Assembly (NCBI GenBank): GCA_000715855.1
Contig: KL571340.1
Location: 66,964 to 74,185, forward strand
Direction: 5' to 3'
From: Actinoplanes liguriensis
GTDB lineage: Bacteria > Actinomycetota > Actinomycetes > Mycobacteriales > Micromonosporaceae
DNA: 7,222 nt
Positions 1-5,680 of the stretch are shown one piece after another. The position numbers and the translations under genes are program-made. The notes beneath the pieces were generated by a model. The model had not been told where the DNA came from. It did not search any database and was given only the letters and a program-made list of their open reading frames with translations. Numbering within the stretch: position 1 is the stretch's first letter; each line of letters opens with the position of its first letter.

Positions 1-1
1 A

Positions 2-1060
2 GCCGGCGCCGCGCTGCTGGCCGCCTGCTCCACCGACGAGCCCACCGTCGCACCGACCGTCGACCCCGTCCCGTCGGTCTCCGCCGCCTCCCCCGCCCCG
101 AGCGCCGCCCCGGCGAAGAATCCGGACCTGAGCGCCCAGCCGGAGACGATCGCGACCGGGATCCAGGTCCCGTGGGGGCTGGCCTTCCTGCCGGACGGCA
201 GCGCGCTGGTCGCCGAGCGGCAGACCGGCACCATCTTCCAGGTCCGGGCGGGTGCGGCGAAGAAGAAGGTGTACACCGTGCCCGGCGTGCGGGCGGGTGG
301 CGAGGGCGGGCTGCTGGGTCTCGCCGTACGGGATGATTGGGTCTTCGCCTATCTGACCGGTGACGACGACAACCGGATCGTCCGCTTCAAGCTGACCGGC
401 GGCGACCCGGAGGTGATCTTCAAGGGGCTGGACCGCGGCGGCCGGCACAACGGCGGGCGGCTCGCGTTCGGGCCGGACGGGATGCTCTACGTCGGCACCG
501 GGGACGCCGGCAACGAGCCGCAGGCACAGGACCGCAACGATCCGAACGGGAAGATCCTGCGGCTCACCGTGGAGGGGAAACCGGCGCCCGGCAACCCGTG
601 GCCGGGCTCACCGGTCTGGAGCATGGGCCACCGCAACGTGCAGGGCCTGGCCTGGGACGCGCAGGGCCGGATGTACGGCATCGAGTTCGGCCAGGACACC
701 TGGGACGAGGTGAACATCATCCAGCCCGGGAAGAACTACGGGTGGCCCGAGGTCGAGGGGAAGGCCGGCAACGCGAAGTTCACCGACCCGATCGTGCAGT
801 GGCGCACCGACGACGCGTCCCCGAGCGGGGCGGCCGTCGTCGGCACCACGTTGTACGTGGCCGCCCTCAAGGGCGAGCGGTTGTGGACCGTCCCGCTCGG
901 CGGCGGGACGGCGAAGGCGGAACTGGACAAGAAGTTCGGCCGGCTCCGCACGGTCGCCGTGGCCCCCGACGGTTCGCTGTGGCTGACCACCTCGAACACC
1001 GACGGCCGCGGCGACCCGCGCGACGGCGACGACCGGATCCTTCGCTTCCCGGCCGGATGA
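2..1060 (+). CDS. PQQ-dependent sugar (glucose/sorbosone) dehydrogenase-family lipoprotein, 5' partial
   Basis: The frame is open from the left edge, so only the start of the signal peptide is missing; 352 residues are visible. Residues 5-9 read LLAAC, a lipobox with Cys9 as the lipidation site, followed by a Pro/Ala/Ser-rich linker to about residue 40. The protein is therefore probably exported and anchored on the outer face of the membrane. From about residue 50 it matches the beta-propeller of soluble PQQ sugar dehydrogenases (GSDH): VPWGLAFLPDG, EGGLLGLAV (101-109), RHNGGRLAFGPDG (148-160) with the His that acts as base in the family, GHRNVQGLAWD (209-219) with the Arg near PQQ, and KNYGWPE (244-250). 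The family oxidises sugars or alditols with PQQ and Ca2+; the substrate cannot be read here. An in-frame GTG at 269 falls inside the first propeller blade and is not the start. The stop lies 4 bp from the convergent small gene. Confidence 0.93.
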   Translation, partial: AGAALLAACSTDEPTVAPTVDPVPSVSAASPAPSAAPAKNPDLSAQPETIATGIQVPWGLAFLPDGSALVAERQTGTIFQVRAGAAKKKVYTVPGVRAGGEGGLLGLAVRDDWVFAYLTGDDDNRIVRFKLTGGDPEVIFKGLDRGGRHNGGRLAFGPDGMLYVGTGDAGNEPQAQDRNDPNGKILRLTVEGKPAPGNPWPGSPVWSMGHRNVQGLAWDAQGRMYGIEFGQDTWDEVNIIQPGKNYGWPEVEGKAGNAKFTDPIVQWRTDDASPSGAAVVGTTLYVAALKGERLWTVPLGGGTAKAELDKKFGRLRTVAVAPDGSLWLTTSNTDGRGDPRDGDDRILRFPAG

Positions 1061-1064
1061 CGCG

Positions 1065-1322
1065 TTACCGATGGCCGGTGGGCGGGATCTCGGGCAGAGC
1101 AGAGATGGCTTTGGCGTAAATCGCCATCTGTTTCGCGTTGGGGACCACCCCGAAGACGCGGAGCTGATCGTTGAGGGCCTGTTTCACCTGATCTTCGTTC
1201 TGGCCACGATGGGTCTGGGCGACCTTGTTGACGACATAGTCCACACGGAGCTGTGCCTGCCAGCCAGCGGACCGCGGGCCGCCGGCTGAGGCGAGGCTGC
1301 TGATAGAGGCGAGGGGTTGCAT
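1065..1322 (-). CDS. Small hypothetical protein, possibly a three-helix domain
   Basis: This 85-residue frame starts at ATG 1322-1320 and ends with TAA. I do not recognise the family with confidence. Residues from about 20 on read like a compact all-helical domain: VDYVVNKVAQTHRGQ, EDQVKQALNDQLR and AKQMAIYAKAISAL are three amphipathic helices separated by short turns. The N-terminal 20 residues are Ser/Ala/Gly-rich. Base composition is somewhat less GC-rich than its neighbours. The frame stays open upstream, and a GTG at 1400 would give 111 residues with a Cys-rich N-terminus (CPGCH). Neither start has a clear ribosome binding site, and I prefer ATG because codon use improves there. It ends tail-to-tail with the dehydrogenase. 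It could be a real orphan gene or a remnant of a longer one. Confidence 0.5.
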   Translation of the reverse strand: MQPLASISSLASAGGPRSAGWQAQLRVDYVVNKVAQTHRGQNEDQVKQALNDQLRVFGVVPNAKQMAIYAKAISALPEIPPTGHR

Positions 1323-1340
1323 GCCCCGGTATTCGGTCGC

Positions 1341-1352
1341 ACAGGTACCTGT
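1341..1352. promoter_or_regulatory. Perfect 12-bp palindrome upstream of the small gene
   Basis: ACAGGTACCTGT is its own reverse complement. It lies 19-30 bp upstream of ATG 1322 on the minus strand. A further copy of the half-site sits at 1370-1376 (CCTGTGC, inverted relative to GCACAGG at 1339-1345), so three related half-sites occur within 38 bp. A weak minus-strand promoter could lie just upstream (TTGTCA at 1389-1384; TATCTT at 1362-1357, spacing longer than ideal), which would put the palindrome near the transcription start. An operator, or the end of the upstream transporter transcript, are both possible. The site lies in the coding frame if the longer GTG start is used. Confidence 0.3.
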
Positions 1353-1411
1353 CTTGAAGATATGAGGACCCTGTGCAACGGAATGACAACCGGGGCACAC
1401 CGACCCGGAAA

Positions 1412-1657
1412 TCAGCCCTCGCGGTCGGACGCTTCCGCCGCCTGCTCCTCGACCGGCTCCGGCGGGCTCAGGCGCAGCCAGAGCAGCATGAGCAGGCCGA
1501 GCGCGAGCATCGCCAGCCCCATCCACAGATTGATCCGGACGCCCTGCGCCTTGTCGATCTCCGACGGGCTGTCGAAGATGCCGAGGATCGTGACGATCAC
1601 GCCGTACAGGGTGAACATGCCGCCGATGATGGCGCGCAGATCGAAAAGTCGATTCAT
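1412..1657 (-). CDS. Small two-helix membrane protein, probable partner of the SSS transporter
   Basis: The protein has 81 residues. Two hydrophobic segments, about 9-28 (AIIGGMFTLYGVIVTILGIF) and 42-61 (INLWMGLAMLALGLLMLLWL), flank a short charged loop (SPSEIDKAQGVR). The tail is acidic (EPVEEQAAEASDREG). The gene begins 13 bp after the transporter stop on the same strand, with a GAGGGTGAG-type ribosome binding site just before ATG, so it is almost certainly co-transcribed and perhaps translationally coupled. Other SSS transporters are encoded beside small two-helix membrane proteins (yjcH with actP, yhdT with panF), and this looks like an actinobacterial analogue, though I see no clear sequence match to those families. 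It may help assemble, stabilise or regulate the transporter. The function is inferred from context only. Confidence 0.85.
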   Translation of the reverse strand: MNRLFDLRAIIGGMFTLYGVIVTILGIFDSPSEIDKAQGVRINLWMGLAMLALGLLMLLWLRLSPPEPVEEQAAEASDREG

Positions 1658-1670
1658 GGCAATCTCACCC

Positions 1671-3326
1671 TCACCAGAACGGGATGTAGAGAACGACGGC
1701 CAGGACCACGGCGATGGTCCCGAGCAGGACCGGGTTACGCCACCAGACCTTGTCCGCGGCGACGATCACGTCCACCCCGGTGCTCGGCCCGGCCAGGCCG
1801 TAGACCAGGCCGCGCAGCTCGTCCTCGGGCTTGCTCGGCGTGAACAGGGTGACCACGATCGCGACCACCACCGCGGTGACGAACGCGAGGCCGGCGCCCC
1901 AGAAGCTCTCCTCCAGGTCGGAGTTGAACGTGAAGACGTCGCCGAGATATCCCAGGTAGAGCGTCAGGGAGGCGAGGAAGCCGAGAAGCAGGGACCAGAA
2001 GCCGGCCCAGGCGGACATCCGCTTCCAGAACATGCCGACGATGAACGTGGCGAACAGGGGCGCGTTGAAGAGCGAGAACAGCGCCTGGATGTAGTTCATG
2101 ATGTTGTCGAAGCCCGCCGCGATGAACGCGGTGCCGATCCCGATGATCACGCCGACGATCGTGGCGATGCGGCCCACCCGCAGGTAGTAGCCGTCGGGGC
2201 GGTCCTTGCGGATGTAGGACTGCCAGATGTCGTACGTGAAAACGGTGTTGAATCCGCTGACGTTGGCCGCCATGCCGGCCATGAAGGAGGCGACCAGGCC
2301 GGTGACGGCGACACCGAGCACGCCGTTCGGCAGCAGGTCACGCATCAGCAGCGGGATCGCGTTGTTGTACGTGAGGTCGCCGTCCTCGGCGCCGAGGCCC
2401 TGCACGGTGACCAGGGCGATCAGGCCGGGGATCACGGTGACGGCGGGGATCAGCAGCTTCGGGAACGCGCCGATGATCGGGGTCCGCCGGGCGGCGCTCA
2501 TGTCCTTGGCGCTCAGGGCGCGCTGCACCTCGGCGAAGTTCGTGGTCCAGTAGCCGAACGACAGCACGAAGCCCAGACCGAAGATGATCCCGATCCAGTT
2601 GGCGCCGAGCGGGTTGTCGGTGCTGCCGGTGCCGCTGAAGGTGTGCAGCGCCGCGTCGCCGATCGGGCTGGCCTGCACCTTCTCCACCAGGCCGTGCCAG
2701 CCGCCGACCTTGACCAGGCCGATGATCGTGATCGGGATCAGGCCGGCCAGGATCACGAAGAACTGCAGCACCTCGTTGTAGATCGCCGAGGAGAGACCGC
2801 CGAGCGTGATGTACGACAGCACGATCGCCGCGCCGATCACGATGGAAAGCCAGAGCGGCCAGCCGAGCAGCGCCTGCAGGATCAGGGCCAGGGCGTAGAG
2901 GTTGACCCCGGCGATCAGCACCTGGGCGATCGCGAAGCTGAGCGCGTTGAACAGGTGCGTCGGGTTGTTGAACCGCCGCCGGAGGAACTCGGGGACGCTG
3001 CGGACCTTCGAACCGTAGTAGAACGGCATCATCACGATGCCGAGGAAGACCATCGCCGGGACCGCGCCGACCCAGTAGTAGTGCAGGGTCATCATGCCGT
3101 ACTGCGCGCCGTTCGCGGCCATGCCGATGATCTCGAGGGCGCCCAGGTTGGCCGAGACGAAGGCCAGACCGGTGACCCAGGCCGGCATCGACCGGCCGGA
3201 GAGGAAGAAGTCGGAGCTGTTCTTGATGGCCCGCCGGGCCATGAACCCGACGCCCAGCACAGTGATGAAATAGATCGCGAGAATCAGATAATCGACGAAG
3301 TCAACGTCGAGCCGGAGACCGCTCAC
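1671..3326 (-). CDS. SSS-family (SGLT-like) solute symporter
   Basis: This is a polytopic membrane transporter of 551 residues with about 13-14 hydrophobic segments, the normal length for the solute:sodium symporter family. It starts at GTG 3326-3324, 7-8 bp after GGGAGG. Family marks are DYLILAIYF (12-20), SDFFLSGRSMPAW (38-50), PEFLRRRFN (112-120), YITLGGLSSAIYNEVLQFF (172-190), QRALSAKDMSAARR (268-281) and VFTYDIWQSYI (362-372). The N-terminal half can be aligned by eye, without gaps, to vSGLT, the Vibrio sodium/galactose symporter. Lys290, Tyr259 and Trp260 match its substrate-site Lys294, gate Tyr263 and Trp264. Other sugar contacts differ (Glu65 for Gln69, Tyr84 for Glu88, Gly87 for Ser91, Ser256 for Asn260), so galactose is unlikely and the substrate is unknown. 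It lies 48 bp after the tetR-like gene and 13 bp before the small membrane gene. Confidence 0.96.
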   Translation of the reverse strand: MSGLRLDVDFVDYLILAIYFITVLGVGFMARRAIKNSSDFFLSGRSMPAWVTGLAFVSANLGALEIIGMAANGAQYGMMTLHYYWVGAVPAMVFLGIVMMPFYYGSKVRSVPEFLRRRFNNPTHLFNALSFAIAQVLIAGVNLYALALILQALLGWPLWLSIVIGAAIVLSYITLGGLSSAIYNEVLQFFVILAGLIPITIIGLVKVGGWHGLVEKVQASPIGDAALHTFSGTGSTDNPLGANWIGIIFGLGFVLSFGYWTTNFAEVQRALSAKDMSAARRTPIIGAFPKLLIPAVTVIPGLIALVTVQGLGAEDGDLTYNNAIPLLMRDLLPNGVLGVAVTGLVASFMAGMAANVSGFNTVFTYDIWQSYIRKDRPDGYYLRVGRIATIVGVIIGIGTAFIAAGFDNIMNYIQALFSLFNAPLFATFIVGMFWKRMSAWAGFWSLLLGFLASLTLYLGYLGDVFTFNSDLEESFWGAGLAFVTAVVVAIVVTLFTPSKPEDELRGLVYGLAGPSTGVDVIVAADKVWWRNPVLLGTIAVVLAVVLYIPFW

Positions 3327-3374
3327 GGGCCCACCTCCCAGGTTCGGCCCGGACCTACCCGGATTGACGATGTT

Positions 3375-4019
3375 TCACACGCGTTGCGTGATCAACCTCT
3401 CCAGGCCGTCGAGAACGCGCGCCAGTCCGAAGTGGAACGCCTGGTCATGTCCGCCCTGGACGGCCATGTCGGCGAGCGCCGCGGAGATCGCCGGGAAGCG
3501 GGCGGCGTGCTCGGTGATCGCCGTGATCAGGCCGGCCTCCGCGGGCTGGACCACCAGCGACCGGACCAGGCCGGCGATGACGGCGACCGCGTCCATCCGC
3601 TCGGCGCCGGTCAGTCCCGCCGGCAGGATCGCCAGGGCGGCTTCCATCCAGCCCAGTTCGTTCGGCCCGATCGGGCGGGTGCCGGTGGAGGCTTCGATGG
3701 CCCACGGATGCCGGATGAAGATGGACATCAGCGACTCGGCCCAGAGAGCGAGGGCGGCTCGCCAGTCGTCGGCCGGCAGCGACGGCGGGGTTCTCATCCC
3801 CCGCTCCAGCATCACCGCCACCAGTTCGGACTTGCCGGGCAGATAGCGATATAGCGCCATCTTGGTGTAGCCCACATCGGCCGCGACCCGCTGCATCGAC
3901 ACCGCCGCGAGGCCCTCGGCATCAGCCACCGCGATCGCCGCGTCCGCGATCGCGTCCAAGGTCAGCGCCTTTTTCGGGCCGCGGCGGCCGCCCGAGCTCT
4001 CCTGCCACAGGAAATCCAT
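3375..4019 (-). CDS. TetR/AcrR-family transcriptional regulator
   Basis: The protein has 214 residues when started at ATG 4019-4017, which has GGGAGG 7 bp upstream; in-frame codons further upstream run through the divergent promoter and are not used. The N-terminal DNA-binding domain spans about 18-72. Its helix-turn-helix is VSMQRVAADVGYTKMALYRYL (about 40-60), ending in the typical LYRYLPGKSEL. The rest is all-helical. HPWAIE (104-109) and the following pattern resemble the TetR_C_1 ligand/dimer domain (PF02909). It probably acts as a dimeric repressor released by a small ligand. It is transcribed away from the monooxygenase, and the control region holds two matching pseudo-palindromes that fit an operator. 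The transporter follows 48 bp downstream on the same strand with no convincing terminator between, so the regulator likely controls its own operon and the divergent gene. Confidence 0.95.
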   Translation of the reverse strand: MDFLWQESSGGRRGPKKALTLDAIADAAIAVADAEGLAAVSMQRVAADVGYTKMALYRYLPGKSELVAVMLERGMRTPPSLPADDWRAALALWAESLMSIFIRHPWAIEASTGTRPIGPNELGWMEAALAILPAGLTGAERMDAVAVIAGLVRSLVVQPAEAGLITAITEHAARFPAISAALADMAVQGGHDQAFHFGLARVLDGLERLITQRV

Positions 4020-4020
4020 G

Positions 4021-4049
4021 TTGCCCTCCCACAAAACTGCGTCTACCGT
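4021..4049 (+). promoter_or_regulatory. Candidate promoter of the FAD monooxygenase
   Basis: TTGCCC (4021-4026) and TACCGT (4044-4049) are separated by exactly 17 bp and fit a sigma-70-type promoter on the plus strand. Transcription would start near 4056, between the two operator-like palindromes. The -10 element lies inside the first of them, as expected for direct repression. On the minus strand TTGGAC (4071-4066) is a possible -35 for tetR, but its -10 is weak (GGTAGA or TACGGT at 18 or 15 bp). Confidence 0.4.
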
Positions 4050-4055
4050 ACACAG
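4037..4055. promoter_or_regulatory. Putative TetR operator, left copy
   Basis: The 19-bp sequence CTGCGTCTACCGTACACAG has outer arms CTGnGT and ACnCAG in inverted orientation. It matches the better palindrome at 4062-4080 at 14 of 19 positions in the same orientation, 25 bp away. It covers the candidate -10 of the monooxygenase promoter. The central part is not symmetric, so it is probably the weaker of two sites. Confidence 0.5.
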
Positions 4056-4060
4056 AAATA

Positions 4061-4081
4061 ACTGAGTCCAATGGACACAGT
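4061..4081. promoter_or_regulatory. Putative TetR operator, main palindrome
   Basis: This is a 21-bp palindrome with arms ACTG-A-GTCCA and TGGAC-A-CAGT around a central A. It is symmetric at every position except the centre and one internal pair. It lies between the divergent starts at 4019 and 4104, and covers TTGGAC, the possible tetR -35. Size, symmetry and position are typical of TetR-family operators next to their own gene. An ATG at 4071 lies inside it and is not a credible start because it lacks a ribosome binding site. Confidence 0.7.
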
Positions 4082-4103
4082 TTCTACTGGGAGGCACAAA
4101 GAC

Positions 4104-5267
4104 ATGGACGTTCTGATCTCAGGCGCGAGCATCGCCGGCCCGGCCCTCGCCTACTGGCTGGGTCGCTACGGCCACCGGCCGACGATCGTCGAGGTCGCCC
4201 CGCAACTGCGGACCGGCGGCCAGGCCGTCGACTTCCGCGGCCCGCTGCACATGGGCATTCTCGAGAAGATGGGCGTGCTCGACGAGCTGCGTGCCGTGCA
4301 GACCCACGGCAAGGCGATGCGGTTCGTCGACGAGCACGGCGAGCGGCAGATGGAGTGGCCCGCCGACGCGGCCGGTGGCGACCTCGAGGTGTTCCGCGGC
4401 GACCTGTCCCGGATCATCTGCGCCGCCGCCACCGACACGGAGTTCCTCTTCGGCGACCGGATCGCCGCGATGGACGAGACTCCGAACGGCGTCGACGTGA
4501 CCTTCGACTCCGGCCTGCAGCGAGCGTTCGACCTGGTGATCGGGGCGGACGGGGTGCACTCCGGGGTGCGCCGGCTGGCCTTCGGCCCGGACGCGCAGTT
4601 CGTCAAGCACCTCGGCTACTACGTCGCCGGCTGGGCCGTGCCGAACGAATGGAACCTGACACCGGACCACCTGTGGCACAACACCCCGGGCCGGATGATC
4701 GGGGTGAGCGGCGACCACACCGACCCGTCCCGCGCCGCCGCTCTGGCCGTGTTCGCCTCCCCCGAGCTGTCCTACGACCGCCACGACCCGGCGGCGGCCA
4801 AGAACATCCTGCGCGCGGAATTCCGGGGCACGAACTGGCTGGCCCCGCGCTTGCTGGCCGAGCTGGACAGCGCCGACGACGTCTACTTCGACCAGATCTG
4901 CCGGGTCGACGTGCCGGAGTGGAGCCGCGACCGGATCGCCCTGGTCGGCGACGCGGCCTGCGGCGCCACCATCGGCGGCCAGGGCACGGGCACCGCGGTG
5001 GTCAGCGCCTACGTTCTGGCCGGCGAGCTGGCCGCCGCCGGTGGCGACCACCGCGTCGCCTTCCCCCACTACGCCGAGCGGATCTCCCGGTTCGCCAAGG
5101 GCACCCAGAAAGGCGGGGACACCACCGGCCGCTTCATGGCCCCGCAGACCGCCCGCGGCATCCGGATGCGCAACTACATCAACAACCAGCAGTGGTTCCT
5201 GAACCTGACGTTCAAGATCGCATCGAGCCGCAGCACCAACCTGAAGCTCCCGGCCTACCCCCTCTGA
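4104..5267 (+). CDS. FAD-dependent monooxygenase (aromatic hydroxylase / TetX-like fold)
   Basis: This 387-residue protein has the length of TetX-type single-component flavin monooxygenases. These use NAD(P)H and O2 to hydroxylate an aromatic or polyketide substrate in the cytoplasm. The start is ATG 4104, 9 bp after GGGAGG, which places the dinucleotide-binding fold at the very N-terminus: DVLISGASIAGPALAYWL (2-19) and Glu30 ending the second strand. Further marks are GGQAVDFRG (38-46), FRGDLSRII (97-105) with the conserved Arg98, the DG motif DLVIGADGVHSGVR (143-156), and the GD motif ALVGDAACGATIGGQGTGTA (279-298) contacting FAD. No C-terminal thioredoxin-like domain is present, unlike larger rifampicin or phenol hydroxylases. 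It is divergent from the TetR gene and probably induced by that regulator's ligand. Antibiotic inactivation, secondary-metabolite tailoring and aromatic catabolism all remain possible. Confidence 0.95.
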   Translation: MDVLISGASIAGPALAYWLGRYGHRPTIVEVAPQLRTGGQAVDFRGPLHMGILEKMGVLDELRAVQTHGKAMRFVDEHGERQMEWPADAAGGDLEVFRGDLSRIICAAATDTEFLFGDRIAAMDETPNGVDVTFDSGLQRAFDLVIGADGVHSGVRRLAFGPDAQFVKHLGYYVAGWAVPNEWNLTPDHLWHNTPGRMIGVSGDHTDPSRAAALAVFASPELSYDRHDPAAAKNILRAEFRGTNWLAPRLLAELDSADDVYFDQICRVDVPEWSRDRIALVGDAACGATIGGQGTGTAVVSAYVLAGELAAAGGDHRVAFPHYAERISRFAKGTQKGGDTTGRFMAPQTARGIRMRNYINNQQWFLNLTFKIASSRSTNLKLPAYPL

Positions 5268-5350
5268 TCCGGTACGCCGTGAGCACCCGTCCCGTGGCAC
5301 TCCCCCGCGGCCTCCTGCCTACTCCGGGCCGCAAGGCGCCCCGCCTCACC

Positions 5351-5457
5351 GGCTGGTGCTCACGGTGGTTGTTCGTCCCTCATAACCACCGTGAGCACCA
5401 GCCCAAGACCGCGAGCTTCCCGCCTGCCTCGACCACGACGCGCGACCCACCCCCTCA
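5351..5457. repeat. 107-bp hairpin repeat, unit 1
   Basis: The unit opens with a perfect 20-bp inverted repeat: arm 5351-5370 (GGCTGGTGCTCACGGTGGTT), loop 5371-5383 (13 nt), and the exact reverse complement at 5384-5403. A 54-bp segment (5404-5457) follows. The next unit begins directly after it with the same order. By hand count about 89 of 107 positions agree between units, with the loop the most divergent part. It could act as a transcription terminator for the monooxygenase, but there is no T-run, and the tandem arrangement suggests a dispersed repeat, a non-autonomous mobile element or a structured RNA. Confidence 0.9.
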
Positions 5458-5564
5458 GGCTGGCGCCCACCGTGGTTATCCAGGCGCCAAAACAACGGTG
5501 AGCACCAGCCGAGGACCGCGAGCTTCCCGCCTGCCTCGACCACGACGCGCGACCCGCGCCCTCG
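5458..5564. repeat. 107-bp hairpin repeat, unit 2
   Basis: This has the same architecture as unit 1: arm 5458-5477, 13-nt loop 5478-5490, arm 5491-5510, then a 54-bp segment (5511-5564) agreeing with unit 1 at 49 of 54 positions. The core 5514-5555 is identical over 42 bp to 5407-5448. The arms pair at 17 of 20 positions. One pair is swapped relative to unit 1 (G5364-C5390 becomes C5471-G5497). A shorter alternative hairpin, TGGCGCC (5461-5467) with GGCGCCA (5483-5489), competes with the long stem. Confidence 0.88.
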
Positions 5565-5635
5565 GGGTGGGAGCTTCCTGGCTGCGTGGGGCATGGGTTC
5601 GTTGCTCGGGTGGGGTGGAGAGTTGGTAACGAGTT

Positions 5636-5666
5636 GGGGTGGGAGTGCACGAAGTGGGGGTGGGGG
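5636..5666 (+). promoter_or_regulatory. Putative G-quadruplex tract
   Basis: Four G-runs, GGGG (5636-5639), GGG (5641-5643), GGGGG (5656-5660) and GGGGG (5662-5666), are separated by loops of 1, 12 and 1 nt. More G-runs precede it from 5608. It ends 14 bp before the sortase start, so it may influence transcription or translation of that gene. The last G-run is also the only purine-rich stretch that could act as a ribosome binding site. Such tracts also arise by chance in GC-rich DNA. Confidence 0.35.
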
Positions 5667-5680
5667 ACGTCTAAACCGGC

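Larger units (their letters stand above)
5268..5680. other. 413-bp non-coding region with tandem hairpin repeats and a G-rich tract
   Basis: No convincing gene lies here; open frames on both strands just follow the repeats. From left to right it holds a partial repeat remnant (CCGTGAGCACC at 5277-5287), two 107-bp hairpin units (5351-5564), a short echo of the unit's conserved segment (GAGCTTCC at 5571), a G-rich stretch (about 5608-5667) and the start of the sortase gene. A weak plus-strand promoter for the sortase may be TTGCTC (5602-5607) with GGTAAC (5625-5630), 17 bp apart. Confidence 0.8.

Noticed and set aside
1323..1400. CPGCH (CxxCH) heme-binding-like motif in an N-terminal extension of the small gene
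   Set aside because: It needs a GTG start at 1400 without a ribosome binding site, there is no signal peptide, and one CxxCH in five residues is weak evidence for a cytochrome c.
3340..3356. Short inverted repeat between tetR and the transporter as a terminator
   Set aside because: The stem is short and interrupted, has no T-run, and overlaps the approach to the transporter ribosome binding site; readthrough is more likely.
1317..3854. Very long plus-strand open frame (845 codons) across the transporter and tetR genes
   Set aside because: It is antisense to two clear genes, is extremely rich in Arg, Asp, Gly, Glu and Gln without domain pattern, and is what strong GC3 bias produces on the opposite strand.
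4944..5000. Atypical GD motif in the monooxygenase (no Pro, shorter loop) as a sign of inactivity
   Set aside because: GDAACGATIGGQGTGTA fits a variant I remember as common in this subfamily (GDA-G-Y-G-N-T-LGG-GTG), and the rest of the FAD site is intact.
5351..5564. CRISPR array
   Set aside because: There are only two units, the 107-bp period and internal hairpin are wrong for CRISPR, the supposed spacers are conserved, and no cas genes are present.
5346..5594. Minus-strand 82-codon frame through the hairpin repeats
   Set aside because: The protein is just the tandem repeat translated, without domain features; the hairpin arms explain the sequence better.
4355..5629. Plus-strand 424-codon frame overlapping the monooxygenase in another frame
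   Set aside because: It is Arg/Pro/Gly-rich with no recognisable motifs and overlaps a gene with intact FAD motifs.
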